Of a stretch of 64,000 nucleotides of DNA, positions 49,006 through 57,848 are shown piece by piece (the stretch's first letter is position 1; each line of letters begins with the position of its first letter). This DNA is from Clostridia bacterium (GTDB lineage: Bacteria > Bacillota > Clostridia > Lachnospirales > Lachnospiraceae). The translations under genes were made by a program, and so were the position numbers. The notes beneath the pieces are model-generated. The model was not told the DNA's origin. It did no database searches and saw only the letters and a program-made list of their open reading frames with translations. The DNA lies in NCBI GenBank assembly GCA_910574835.1, contig CAJTDE010000003.1, forward strand, positions 62,001 to 126,000. Direction: 5' to 3'.

Positions 49006-49938
49006 ATGATCTTAACGCTTACCCTCAATCCCTGTATTGACAAAACGATTTACCTGGACGAATTAGAGGTCGGTTCCTACAATCGGGTAAAAAGCACGCG
49101 GGAGGATTTGTCCGGCAAAGGGCTGAATGTCAGTATTGTCTTAACCAATCTGAGTGAAGACACGCTGTGTATGGGATTTAATTTTAAAAATAATGGTCAT
49201 TTACTTGAATCTTATTTAGACAGTCATCATGTAAAATATGATTTTATAACCGCAGACGGAGCTATCCGTACAAATATTAAGCTTTTCGACTCCTCCTGCC
49301 AGGTAATGACAGAGATCAACGAGGCAGGGCCGCTTGTCCCCAAAGCCTTTGTGGACCAGCTTTTGGCGGATCTGGAATCGGCTCTTAATCACGCCGATAT
49401 TCTGGTCTTAAGCGGCAGTATTCCGCCCGGAGTGCCGACAGATATCTATCAAAGCATCATTAGAACAGCCAATAAAAAGCATGTCAGGACTGTGCTGGAC
49501 GCCGCAGGAGAGCCGCTTCTTCTGGGGCTTAAGGAAAAGCCTTTCCTTATTAAGCCCAATACGCTGGAATTTGAACAGGCTTTCCAAAAGGAAATCGAAA
49601 GCGGAATGAGCGCTCCGGAGATCGCCGCCCAGGCTGTCAGCAGCGGAATCCCCTATGTCTGTCTCACTATGGGTGCGGACGGGGCTATGCTGGTAGACCG
49701 GGAACATGCTTATCAGGCAAAACCGCTTTCCCTGATCCCCAAGGGTCTCACCGGCGCCGGTGACTCTATGGCGGCCGGTCTGTGCTATGCCATGCAAAAC
49801 GGACTTGACGGCAGGGATATGCTACGCTACGCTATGGCCTGCGCAGGCGGTTCCATTCGGCAGGAAGGCACTCTTCTTGCCAGACGGCAGGATATCGAAG
49901 AGCTTCTTCCCCTGGTTCAGATTGACACCCTTCAATAA
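49006..49938 (+). CDS. 1-phosphofructokinase / tagatose-6-phosphate kinase (PfkB family)
   Basis: 310 aa. The PfkB pattern includes LTLNPCIDKTIYLDEL at the start, the substrate-binding GKGLNVS (38-44) and the C-terminal TGAGDSMAAGLCYAM with the catalytic Asp. The opening TLTLNPCID is typical of FruK/LacC kinases, which phosphorylate fructose 1-phosphate or tagatose 6-phosphate. There is no adjacent PTS or fru regulator gene. It is therefore a solitary gene behind a very strong promoter, suggesting a housekeeping sugar-phosphate kinase. Confidence 0.88.
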   Translation: MILTLTLNPCIDKTIYLDELEVGSYNRVKSTREDLSGKGLNVSIVLTNLSEDTLCMGFNFKNNGHLLESYLDSHHVKYDFITADGAIRTNIKLFDSSCQVMTEINEAGPLVPKAFVDQLLADLESALNHADILVLSGSIPPGVPTDIYQSIIRTANKKHVRTVLDAAGEPLLLGLKEKPFLIKPNTLEFEQAFQKEIESGMSAPEIAAQAVSSGIPYVCLTMGADGAMLVDREHAYQAKPLSLIPKGLTGAGDSMAAGLCYAMQNGLDGRDMLRYAMACAGGSIRQEGTLLARRQDIEELLPLVQIDTLQ

Positions 49939-49954
49939 ATATTTTTATACAAAC

Positions 49955-50001
49955 AGCAGGCTCTTTCCTTGCCTTTATCTTAGGCTGGGGAAAAACCTGC
50001 T
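49955..50001 (+). terminator. Terminator-like hairpin after the FruK-type gene
   Basis: AGCAGG, TTTCC and GCCT pair in order with AGGC, GGGAAA and CCTGCT to form an interrupted long stem 17 bases after the stop, followed by TTTATCTCTC. It probably ends the kinase transcript and may also serve the converging TPR/AAA gene. Confidence 0.6.
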
Positions 50002-50017
50002 TTATCTCTCACTTGCG

Positions 50018-52567
50018 CTATTCAAAGTCTTTTTCCAGCAAAATCAAATTGCCAAATTCATCCGTGCGCCCTTTGCGCCGCTTCCCGAAGAGTCCCTTTT
50101 TCTCTCCCCGCTCCATAGCTTCATCAATAAGCTCCTTTACCTCCGCCACATTGACAAGATGATCGCTTGTCTGACGGTTGCCAATCTGATTGTAAAGGGC
50201 CAGCACTGCCATCTCGTCCAAAACACACTCCTGCTCTCTTGCGTAGGATTCTCCAAAGGCCACCAATTCTTTGTTGGTAAAGGTCGGGATCTCAATCGTT
50301 CGGGTAAACTTGGCTCCCAGACTTTCGCATCGGATAAAAAGCTCCCGAATCTCATCCTTCTCATCCTCAAGAATCACCAAAAGACCGCCCGTCTTTCGAG
50401 TCATAGCATGAGATAATTGAATCGCTGTCTGAGTCTTTAGGCGCCCTGCCTTTTCAATCAGCAGCGCCCCTCCGTCCAGCTTCTTGATCACGGCAGATAC
50501 ATTTTTGCCATTCAGGCTTTCGGCTTCCACCTTTGCCATCTTGGCCCCCGGCGCTTTCCGCTGCTTCTGCAGAGCCTTTACAATGTCTGACGCCAGAGTA
50601 CTCTTGCCGGTTCCGCCCTCTCCCGTAATCACAATATTGCCGACCAAAGAGTCCTCTCTTTGGACCTTTCGCATCCGGTCCTCCTCCAACAGCTCCGCAA
50701 GCTGCTGATTCATGCCGCGGACAGATGTAAAATAAGCAAAGAGCTTCTTCTGCTCCTCGGAAAGCTGGCCGGGAGGAATATCTCCAAGCTCTTCCTCTAA
50801 CGCTTTCTCCAATTGTTCCATCATAGGAGATGGGGAGGCTGCTGCTTCTTCCTCCTCCGTCTCTTCTGCTTCTATATCGGCCTTCTGCTCGGGTTCTTCC
50901 AAAGGCTCTTCGAAACCTTTTGCCTCCAAAATATCCAAAATATCGTCAAAGCTTTCCCAAAGCTCCCCTTCACCTGCCGGCGCCGGTTCCTGCTCCATTG
51001 GAGTATACTCTAAAATAGTGGCGATATCTTGTGTCTCCTCCAAGCGGTTGCCTTCTGATTTTTCTTCATGCTCCGGTGCTGCTTTGTCTTTTTCTTCACC
51101 TGTCTCTCTCTCTATCGGCTCTACATGTACGCGAACCGGGAGCTTTCCTTCTATCTCGTCAATCAGCCGCTGAATCTCTTCCGGCAGGGTCGGAACAACC
51201 TCCGTATTCAGTTCCGGCAGCTCTCCCGTAGCCCTGAGGCGCTCTCGTTCCCTGCGTTTTTCCTCATCCCGTTTTGCCGCTTCCGCAATCGCCGCTTCTG
51301 TTACCTTCTTTTTTTCTTCCCACCCATTCAGAATGTCTTCTATGGTCATTTGGCCGGTAATCTGTCTCTCCAGCACATTTTCCTGCATATCAAAGGTTAA
51401 TTGGCCGCTTTCATCCTGTCCCAAAAATTTCGGCAGTTTTAAAGTATCCCGGAGCAGGGATACCGGGGTGGGCATCTCCGGCGCAGTTTCCGGTTCTTTC
51501 ACTGCCGGAGAGTTCTTTGAAACCGCTTTTTTTTCCTCTCTGGCTGCCGGACTCTCTTTAGCAGGCTCTTTCACCGGCTCTTCCCTCGGCTCTTTTTGCA
51601 CTGTCTTCTCTACCGGGGTCTCTTCCTCGAGAGTCTTTGCAAGTCCTTTTATCTCCTGCCGTATCTCTGCCTCCTGCAAATCCTCTTCGGAATCGTCCTG
51701 TTCCCACGGCGCCGGCACAGGCTCCGTATGCTTCTCTTCCTGTTCCTCCCGAATAAAGTCCCGGAGGCTCTCCGCCAGAGCCGCCTGAAGATTGCCCGTA
51801 TTAAACTCATCCATATTAACAGGCTTTACTTCTATCTCTTCAGCTTTTGGATCGGTGACCATCTGACGATACTTTTCTTCCTGGGAAGCAGTTAACGGCT
51901 GAATCCGCATCTTCAGCTCCATAGCCTTCACCACATACTCGCCTTCGCTGAACCACAGAATCAGATCATCGCACTCCTCCACACACTTGGAGACCATACC
52001 TTCCTTATAATACAGAGTTGCCAGTTCATAAGCCCACTGCTCTTGATACTCCCGGCTTTTGTATTCCTCCAAAATCGCAATCTGATCCTCTATAGAAGAG
52101 CCTCTTCCCTGATAAATCTTATATTTCAGCACATAACGCCCCAAATCATGAGGGGCAATCTTGGTAAATTCCTTATACAGCTCAATGGCTTCTTCAAAGT
52201 TCTGAAGCTTAACAGCCACCTCCACCATCCGGTAGACAATCATACGTCCAATGGGAGAACAATCATAAGCCATATTGAGGATCTCATTGCAATCCTCATA
52301 TCGCTCCATATTCTCATAGATCTCGCTGACGTTCATCAAAAGTCCCACATTGCGGACTCTCCGCCAATCTATGGAGTCAGCAATCTTCGCAGCCGCTTTA
52401 TACTCCTTCTTTTTAAGCAGCTTTTCCATCTGTTCTGTTTTTATCTGAAATTCATATTTATCCAACAATTCCACCTCAGTCAATTTCTGCGGATCACAGG
52501 CAAACCGCCTTCTCCGCACAGGCATCCTGTACCAAAAACACCACATCTTGTCCCATATCCGGAACAA
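50018..52567 (-). CDS. Large TPR/disordered/AAA hybrid protein of unknown function
   Basis: 849 aa. N-terminal TPR-like helices (about 30-240: KEYKAAAKIADSI, then YEDCNEILNMAY and QNFEEAIELYKEF) lead into about 350 residues of acidic, low-complexity sequence rich in Glu, Pro and Lys. The C-terminal ATPase domain has Walker A GEGGTGKSTLA (649-659), but the Walker B region reads GGALLIEKAG (about 699-708), where CbxX-type AAA proteins have LLIDEAY. LLVILEDEKDE resembles sensor 1. No membrane segment. The start is uncertain: a TTG at 52567 is the furthest possible and later ATGs at 52546 or 52525 are alternatives, none with a good ribosome site. Resembles proteins conserved in Lachnospiraceae, role unknown. 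Confidence 0.8.
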   Translation of the reverse strand: MFRIWDKMWCFWYRMPVRRRRFACDPQKLTEVELLDKYEFQIKTEQMEKLLKKKEYKAAAKIADSIDWRRVRNVGLLMNVSEIYENMERYEDCNEILNMAYDCSPIGRMIVYRMVEVAVKLQNFEEAIELYKEFTKIAPHDLGRYVLKYKIYQGRGSSIEDQIAILEEYKSREYQEQWAYELATLYYKEGMVSKCVEECDDLILWFSEGEYVVKAMELKMRIQPLTASQEEKYRQMVTDPKAEEIEVKPVNMDEFNTGNLQAALAESLRDFIREEQEEKHTEPVPAPWEQDDSEEDLQEAEIRQEIKGLAKTLEEETPVEKTVQKEPREEPVKEPAKESPAAREEKKAVSKNSPAVKEPETAPEMPTPVSLLRDTLKLPKFLGQDESGQLTFDMQENVLERQITGQMTIEDILNGWEEKKKVTEAAIAEAAKRDEEKRRERERLRATGELPELNTEVVPTLPEEIQRLIDEIEGKLPVRVHVEPIERETGEEKDKAAPEHEEKSEGNRLEETQDIATILEYTPMEQEPAPAGEGELWESFDDILDILEAKGFEEPLEEPEQKADIEAEETEEEEAAASPSPMMEQLEKALEEELGDIPPGQLSEEQKKLFAYFTSVRGMNQQLAELLEEDRMRKVQREDSLVGNIVITGEGGTGKSTLASDIVKALQKQRKAPGAKMAKVEAESLNGKNVSAVIKKLDGGALLIEKAGRLKTQTAIQLSHAMTRKTGGLLVILEDEKDEIRELFIRCESLGAKFTRTIEIPTFTNKELVAFGESYAREQECVLDEMAVLALYNQIGNRQTSDHLVNVAEVKELIDEAMERGEKKGLFGKRRKGRTDEFGNLILLEKDFE

Positions 52568-52594
52568 ATGTCAAAATATGCCGTAATTAACCTT

Positions 52595-52623
52595 AGTTTA
52601 TCACAGGGCACATGCCTTGTCAA
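52595..52623 (-). promoter_or_regulatory. Promoter of the TPR/AAA gene
   Basis: On the minus strand TTGACA (52618-52623), 17 bp and TAAACT (52595-52600), giving a transcript start near 52588. This leaves a short leader and supports a start codon at or shortly below 52567. Confidence 0.65.
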
Positions 52624-52685
52624 AATTTTTTCTATTAAGAATTTGATGTGAGAATTTGATGCTGCAAGCCGGTTTATGAAAAAAA

Positions 52686-52727
52686 GCGTCAACATTTATT
52701 AAGAATATGACCCATAAATGCTGACGC
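52686..52727 (-). terminator. Intrinsic terminator of degV
   Basis: GCGTCAGCATTTAT pairs with ATAAATGTTGACGC (one mismatch), followed on the minus strand by TTTTTTT. It lies 24 bases after the degV stop and isolates the TPR/AAA gene downstream. Confidence 0.88.
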
Positions 52728-52750
52728 CTGTTTTATATATTTTTCAACTG

Positions 52751-53620
52751 TTAATCATGCAAAATCCTGGTAGCCGCAATCGCCAGAGATCCGTCCCCAA
52801 TATGACAGGAAACACTCAGCGACAGAGGATCTACAAATCCCACGGAATACCCCGGCAACGCTGCTTCCACCTCTGCCTTGAACTTCACTGCCTCCTCCTC
52901 ATTGTTGGTATGAGCAATGTCCAAATACACGTCCTTGGCATCCAGGCCGCCGAACCGGGTCTCGATATCACTGCGGATGGCATCAATCATGGTCTTTTTC
53001 GCCTGCTGCATCGTCCGCGCCTTAGAAAATGTATCCAGGCGTTCGCCCTGAATCTGCAAAACCGGCTTAATGCGCAGTAAGGTTCCGATAGCCGCTACCG
53101 CCGGCGTCAGACGGCCTCCCTTTTTCAGATATTTCAGCGTAGCCACTGTGATATAAATGCTGGATTCCAGCTTAACCCGCTCCAGAATCTCCTTAATTTC
53201 TTCGGCACTCTTTCCCTTCTCTGCCAGGCGAATCGCATCTGCAACTGACTGACGCTGTGTAATGGATATCCGCTGATTGTTCACCACCTGAACCTTCCCG
53301 TCAAAGTCATCCGCCAAAGCAATCGCCGTCTGGCAGGAGCCGGACAAACCGCTTGACATGGGAATATGCACCACCTCATCATAGTCCTCAAGAAGCTCGT
53401 TCCAAAGCTTCAAAACAGATTCCGGCGACGGCTGTGAGGTTGCAATATCCGCATCCTGACCGAGCCTCTCATAGAACTCCTTCTGGGTCAGGCTGATTCC
53501 CTCAAAATATTCCTTTCCATCAATGGTAAATGGCATGGGCAGCACTCGGATTCCCATCTCACAGGCAGTCTCCTGTGTAATACCGCTGTTGCTGTCCGTT
53601 ACAATCGCTACTCTGCTCAA
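52751..53620 (-). CDS. DegV-family fatty-acid-binding protein
   Basis: 289 aa. Family landmarks are VAIVTDSNSGI at the start, SSGLSGSCQTAIAL, the middle KGKSAEEIKEIL, YLKKGGRLTPAVAAIGTLLRIKPVL and the ending VSCHIGDGSLAIAA. DegV/FakB proteins bind a fatty acid and present it to the FakA kinase. No fakA is in the window. It lies between the spoVA genes and the TPR/AAA gene and has its own terminator. Confidence 0.93.
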   Translation of the reverse strand: MSRVAIVTDSNSGITQETACEMGIRVLPMPFTIDGKEYFEGISLTQKEFYERLGQDADIATSQPSPESVLKLWNELLEDYDEVVHIPMSSGLSGSCQTAIALADDFDGKVQVVNNQRISITQRQSVADAIRLAEKGKSAEEIKEILERVKLESSIYITVATLKYLKKGGRLTPAVAAIGTLLRIKPVLQIQGERLDTFSKARTMQQAKKTMIDAIRSDIETRFGGLDAKDVYLDIAHTNNEEEAVKFKAEVEAALPGYSVGFVDPLSLSVSCHIGDGSLAIAATRILHD

Positions 53621-53703
53621 TGCTGTTCCTCCTCAACTGTTTTCCTGATCCGCAATTTCTGCAAACATTACCAGTATAACAGTTTGAGTTTCAAAACACA
53701 AGC

Positions 53704-54060
53704 TTATTTCTTCATCTTTGGCTGGAAGATCAGGCTTGCCAGATAAGCAAAAACCAAAGCCGCACAGATTCCTACCGCACTGGCCTGGAAGCCGCCTTTG
53801 AAGATTCCTAAAAAGCCGTCCGTTTCTACCGCTTCCTTAACCCCTTTCCAAAGCGTATTCCCAAAGCCCAGAAGCGGCACGGAGGCTCCGGCGCCCGCGT
53901 ACTCCTGAAAAGGTGCATAGATTCCTATGGCTCCAAGCACAGCACCGGTACAGACCAAAAGCACCATGATCCTTCCCGGCATCATCTTTGTCTTTTCCAT
54001 CAGAATCTGTACCAGCGCACAGATCAGTCCCCCCACCCAAAACGCATTGATATAATCCAT
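53704..54060 (-). CDS. spoVAE: Stage V sporulation protein AE
   Basis: 118 aa, four membrane helices, with MDYINAFWVGGLICALVQIL, LVCTGAVLGAIGIYAPFQEYAGAGASVPLLGFG and AVGICAALVFAYLASLIF. SpoVA proteins form the forespore membrane channel for dipicolinic acid uptake in sporulation and release in germination. Last of the spoVA genes here, 112 bp after spoVAD. Confidence 0.93.
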   Translation of the reverse strand: MDYINAFWVGGLICALVQILMEKTKMMPGRIMVLLVCTGAVLGAIGIYAPFQEYAGAGASVPLLGFGNTLWKGVKEAVETDGFLGIFKGGFQASAVGICAALVFAYLASLIFQPKMKK

Positions 54061-54172
54061 TTTACGCTCCTATCCCAGTCTTATTTCAGTCCCGCAGTAT
54101 CCCTCGCAATACATCTTTATAAAATCAATTCGGCATCGCAGGGAATATTACCGTTTTCAGTTCCATACATTT

Positions 54173-55183
54173 TTAAGCATGCTCAATCACTACTCCATGC
54201 GCAATCCCCGGCACACTCTGCCCTTCATTGTAGCTGACCGTAGAAAGCAAGGCTCCCGTCGGTACAAAAAGCACCCGCTTCCATTGATTCTTCTCGATCT
54301 TCGGCAGAATATGCGCTGCCAGGGTCACGGCAGAGCAGGCGCAGCCGCTACCTCCTGCATGGGTATCCTGCTTCTCGCTGTCATAAATCAACATTCCGCA
54401 GTCTAAGTGACGCCCCGACAGATCGTACCCTCTCTCTTTTGCAAGATCCAGTAAAATCGTCTGTCCCACGCTTCCCAAATCTCCTGTTATAATATAATCA
54501 TAGTCCGACGGCTGTCTCCCAAAATCCTCCAAATGCTGACAAATGGTATCACAGGCTGCCGGCGCCATACACGCCCCCATATTCAGGGAATCCTTCAGGC
54601 CAAAGTCAACTACCTTTCCCGGGGTTGCGCCTGATATACGGGCCTTTCCTCCCCGGGGGGAAAGTACAAAGGCGCCGCTTCCCGTAACTGTCCAGGTAGC
54701 TGCAAGGGGCCGCTGTCCGCCGTATTCCAGGGGAAACCGAAACTGCTTCTCCGCACTTCCGAAATGGCTGGATGTCAAAGCCAGCACAGTCTCCGAGTAC
54801 CCTCCCTGAACCGTCATCGCCGCCAGCATCAAAGCCTCCCCAATGGTGGAACATGCGCCATAAAGTCCGAAAAGCGGAAGCTGTAAATCCATCACTCCAA
54901 AGGATGTGGCAATTAACTGTCCAAGCAAATCTCCCGAAAAAAGATAACGTACCGGCGAAAGTCCTTTTGGCATCTTTTCCATAGCCATCAAAGCCGCCCT
55001 TTTCTGCAAGGCGCTCTCCGCCTCCTCCCAGGTGTTCTGACCCGCCATCGGCTCTTCCTCAATGACGTCAAACTGAGAGCCGAGCGGCCCTTCGCCTTCC
55101 TTCTTTCCCACAACCGAAGCCGCGCTCACAATATATGGAGCCTTCTGAAACTGAATACTCTGTTTTCCTACTATTGTTTCCAT
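54173..55183 (-). CDS. spoVAD: Stage V sporulation protein AD
   Basis: 336 aa thiolase-fold protein. Marked stretches are SIQFQKAPYIVSAASVVG at the start, the pseudo-active-site YGACSTIGEALMLAA, TWTVTGSGAFVLS and near the end HAGGSGCACSAVTLAAHIL. SpoVAD binds dipicolinic acid on the membrane surface and is essential for its uptake into the spore. Standard order between spoVAC and spoVAE. Confidence 0.95.
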   Translation of the reverse strand: METIVGKQSIQFQKAPYIVSAASVVGKKEGEGPLGSQFDVIEEEPMAGQNTWEEAESALQKRAALMAMEKMPKGLSPVRYLFSGDLLGQLIATSFGVMDLQLPLFGLYGACSTIGEALMLAAMTVQGGYSETVLALTSSHFGSAEKQFRFPLEYGGQRPLAATWTVTGSGAFVLSPRGGKARISGATPGKVVDFGLKDSLNMGACMAPAACDTICQHLEDFGRQPSDYDYIITGDLGSVGQTILLDLAKERGYDLSGRHLDCGMLIYDSEKQDTHAGGSGCACSAVTLAAHILPKIEKNQWKRVLFVPTGALLSTVSYNEGQSVPGIAHGVVIEHA

Positions 55184-55243
55184 TCTTCTCCTCCAAAGCA
55201 GTTACTGTTCGCTTCTTGAGCCACAATCAAATCATCCGCCGCA

Positions 55244-55711
55244 TCATACTACGCCTGTCATCATCAGCAGCCAATAAATGAGCCCCAGCAGCCAGCTTGT
55301 AAATACACCATACAAAATTACCGGTCCGGCAATGGTGAAAATCTTACACCCAATACCGAATACCTGCCCTTCCTTCTGATACTCAATAGCCGGAGCAGCC
55401 ACGCTGTTCGCAAATCCCGTAATCGGAACCAAGGCCCCGGCTCCGCCCCACTTTGCAATTCCCGGAAATATATTAAATCCTGTTAAAACCACGCTCAAAA
55501 GCACTAAAAGCATGGAGCACCACGCCCCGGCAATGTCCTTCTCCAATCCCAGATTTCCCGCATAGTTTAAAATAGCCTGTCCCAGACAGCAGATGATCCC
55601 CCCTGTCACAAATGCCTTTATCATCTGCATCGGCAGGCTGTGGGTTGGCGTAACCTGCTTCACATATTCGTTGTACTGCTGTTTTTGTTCTTCCTCAATA
55701 AATTCCTTCAT
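55244..55711 (-). CDS. spoVAC: Stage V sporulation protein AC
   Basis: 155 aa membrane protein with PTHSLPMQMIKAFVTGGIICCLGQ, GFNIFPGIAKWGGAGALVPITGFANSVAAPAIEYQKEGQVFGIG and a final hydrophobic helix. SpoVAC is the mechanosensitive-like channel part of the dipicolinate transporter. AAAGGA precedes the ATG, with 49 bp after spoVAB. Confidence 0.95.
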   Translation of the reverse strand: MKEFIEEEQKQQYNEYVKQVTPTHSLPMQMIKAFVTGGIICCLGQAILNYAGNLGLEKDIAGAWCSMLLVLLSVVLTGFNIFPGIAKWGGAGALVPITGFANSVAAPAIEYQKEGQVFGIGCKIFTIAGPVILYGVFTSWLLGLIYWLLMMTGVV

Positions 55712-55760
55712 AGTAATATCAATTCCTTTCTCCGTATGTTCCTCTGCCTGCCACCCTCTC

Positions 55761-56177
55761 CTACCAGCGGAAGTAATAAAAAATCAGAGAACCCACAGTG
55801 CGTCCCAGAGCCATAATTGCGATTACAAGGGCCAGTCCTCTCCGCATATCAATACGCCGGGTAAAAATAGGCACAATATTCACAATCTCCGTCAAAGCCA
55901 TAGCCCAGGCTCCCACAAAAATACCGCTGAAGATTCCGAAAATCCCCACGCCTGCCGGCCCTACCGGAACAATAAACTGATATACGCTCACAAGATTCCC
56001 CAGTATCCCGCCTGCCGCCACCGCATCCTCATACCAGAAAATATATTTCGCCGTATGGGTCTGATCTGCGAACTCCGCCACCAGTCCAAGCGCAATAATC
56101 AGAGCAAACAGCCCCCCTGCCACAGCCAAACCGCAGCTGAGTCCCGCTGCGGCCATAATAACCTGTTTTAACCACAT
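55761..56177 (-). CDS. spoVAB: Stage V sporulation protein AB
   Basis: 138 aa with four or five membrane helices and the family pattern GLSCGLAVAGGLFALI and FSGIFVGAWAMALTEIVN near the end. It is 12 bp after spoVAA. Its exact part in the SpoVA complex is unclear even in Bacillus. Confidence 0.9.
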   Translation of the reverse strand: MWLKQVIMAAAGLSCGLAVAGGLFALIIALGLVAEFADQTHTAKYIFWYEDAVAAGGILGNLVSVYQFIVPVGPAGVGIFGIFSGIFVGAWAMALTEIVNIVPIFTRRIDMRRGLALVIAIMALGRTVGSLIFYYFRW

Positions 56178-56189
56178 GCCGCCTCCCCC

Positions 56190-56834
56190 TTACCGATCCT
56201 TTTTGTGAGTCCCGTTGCGGCTGGACGTATTGATCAAAGTAGTGTTCACATCATCCTCATAGAGCCGCATTTCCACTTCAATAGGCGTAGGCTCCTTGCT
56301 GAGACGTCTCCCTCCTATATGGTTAAAAAAAGCAATGATGCCTGCGGAAAGTCCCAGTGAATAAGTCAGCTCCAGAATCGTAAATCCATCCGACTCCTGC
56401 CCGGTCATCAGTGTATAAAACTGGCCGAACATATCCACCGTAGAGACGTCATTGTTAAAAGCCATAATGGAAAAAGCCGAACCAAAAAAACAAATCAGGC
56501 ACACTGAGGCCACCTTAAGAAAGGTTACAGCCGGCCGCTCCTTGGGCTTTGTGGAGTATTCCACAATAAAATCCTGTTCTCCCATATTCCGGATCTCCAG
56601 ATTAGGATAAACCTTGTGAATCTTCTCCACTACCTCCATAATGGAAAACACCTTCCGATCCGCACAGACATGCTTCCCTTTCCTTACATTCTGAAAGGTA
56701 TGCAGTTTTTCTGTCTTTAAGCGGTTTAAAATGGCCGAGTCGGCACACTGCATCTCTCCGGCTTCCCCCAGCGATATGGTCTTATTATAGGTTTTCGTAT
56801 TTTTCTCAAACTTCAAGTATAGGATTTCGCTCAT
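56190..56834 (-). CDS. spoVAA: Stage V sporulation protein AA
   Basis: 214 aa. A soluble N-terminal domain (1-95) is followed by two membrane segments (about 108-130 and 150-175, the second FTILELTYSLGLSAGIIAFF). The charged tail ends in a short Asn/Arg/Lys stretch. It overlaps the upstream 54-aa gene by 4 bp (ATGA), so translation is coupled. Confidence 0.9.
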   Translation of the reverse strand: MSEILYLKFEKNTKTYNKTISLGEAGEMQCADSAILNRLKTEKLHTFQNVRKGKHVCADRKVFSIMEVVEKIHKVYPNLEIRNMGEQDFIVEYSTKPKERPAVTFLKVASVCLICFFGSAFSIMAFNNDVSTVDMFGQFYTLMTGQESDGFTILELTYSLGLSAGIIAFFNHIGGRRLSKEPTPIEVEMRLYEDDVNTTLINTSSRNGTHKKDR

Positions 56835-56995
56835 GCGGCGGCTTCCCCCTTAGGCGTCCAATCCTCTTGATAAACCAATGTTCCGTCTGTGATGGTTTTC
56901 TCCTGATTCCCTGTATAGACATAATAAAAAATACCAAAAATAGTCGCCGCAAGGACAATAGAGATCAGCCACACTCTATACTTCGTGCGATCCAT
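56831..56995 (-). CDS. 54-aa membrane protein leading the spoVA operon
   Basis: An ATG at 56995 with AGGAGG eight bases upstream opens a 54-codon gene whose TGA overlaps the spoVAA start by 4 bp. The peptide has a basic start (MDRTKYR), one membrane helix (about 8-27, ending FGIFYYVY) and a 27-residue polar tail. The strong ribosome site, the coupled stop and the sigma-G promoter just upstream show that it is expressed with spoVA in the forespore. I do not recognise a named family; it may be a small accessory subunit of the dipicolinate channel. Confidence 0.8.
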   Translation of the reverse strand: MDRTKYRVWLISIVLAATIFGIFYYVYTGNQEKTITDGTLVYQEDWTPKGEAAA

Positions 56996-57074
56996 AAACT
57001 CAACCTCCTATTCCAGTTCCGTGGTTCCGTAAGATTCCTCACCGTACACCTTTATAAAATCCATAATGATATTT

Positions 57075-57103
57075 TATTATGTCTTAAAATCTCCAATCTA
57101 TAC
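57075..57103 (-). promoter_or_regulatory. Sigma-G (forespore) promoter of the spoVA operon
   Basis: On the minus strand GTATA (57099-57103), 17 bp and CATAATA (57075-57081) match the sigma-F/G consensus (GHATR, 17-18 bp, CATNNTA) at every defined position. It lies between sigF and the 54-aa gene, about 80 bases from the latter. Confidence 0.8.
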
Positions 57104-57131
57104 ATTCATCCGGCAGCTGCTTTCATTTACA

Positions 57132-57845
57132 TTAAATTTTCTTTTTTAAAGACAAAAGAATCTTCTTTTCCAGCCTTGACACCTGCACCTGGGACATGCC
57201 AAGCTCTTCGGCTACCTGGGTCTGGGTGCGATCATGAAAAAAGCGCAGAACAATCAAGCGCCGTTCCTTCGGCTCCAGCGAGCTTAAGAGCTGCTCCAGA
57301 AGAAGCTGACGCAGCAATGTCTCCTCCTCGTCCTTTCCCTGTTCTACCTTGTCCATCAGACTTAAGCCCTCTCCATCGCCCTGATATACAATTTTTTGAA
57401 GCGACTCCACCTCTGCGCTCCCATCCATAGCCTGTACCAAATCCTCCGGCTCCACTCCGAGACATCCTGCCAGCTCTTCTATCCCCGGCTCCTCTCCCCG
57501 TTCCATCAAAATCTGCTCCCGCAGCCTGGAAGCCCGGATCGCCAGCTCCTTTAAAGAACGGCTCAGCTTGATCATGCTGTCATCCCGGAGAAAACGCTTA
57601 ATCTCGCCTGCTATCATAGGAACCGCATAAGTAGAGAAGCGCACTTGAAAGCTTAAGTCAAAGCGATCTACGGCTTTTACCAGTCCAATTGCTCCTATTT
57701 GGAACAAATCCTCCGCTTCTACCCCCCGCCCTAAAAAACGCTTCACTACATGATGAATCAATCCCATATTCTCTTCGATTAGTATCTCTCTTGCTTCTTT
57801 ATCTCCTTCCTGTGACCGGCGAATCAATTCCTCTGTACGATCCAT
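57132..57845 (-). CDS. sigF: Forespore sigma factor SigF
   Basis: 237 aa sigma-70-type factor with region 2 (ENMGLIHHVVKRFLGRGVEAEDLFQIGAIGLVKAVDRFD), region 3 and region 4 helix-turn-helix (TQTQVAEELGMSQVQVSRLEKKIL). SigF is the first compartment-specific sigma factor, active in the forespore after release from SpoIIAB. Third gene of spoIIA, 3 bp after spoIIAB. Confidence 0.96.
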   Translation of the reverse strand: MDRTEELIRRSQEGDKEAREILIEENMGLIHHVVKRFLGRGVEAEDLFQIGAIGLVKAVDRFDLSFQVRFSTYAVPMIAGEIKRFLRDDSMIKLSRSLKELAIRASRLREQILMERGEEPGIEELAGCLGVEPEDLVQAMDGSAEVESLQKIVYQGDGEGLSLMDKVEQGKDEEETLLRQLLLEQLLSSLEPKERRLIVLRFFHDRTQTQVAEELGMSQVQVSRLEKKILLSLKKKI

Positions 57846-57848
57846 AGG

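Noticed and set aside
49006-49938. Assignment as a fructose PTS-linked fruK
   Set aside because: No fruA or fruR gene is adjacent; only the PfkB family and FruK/LacC branch can be supported.
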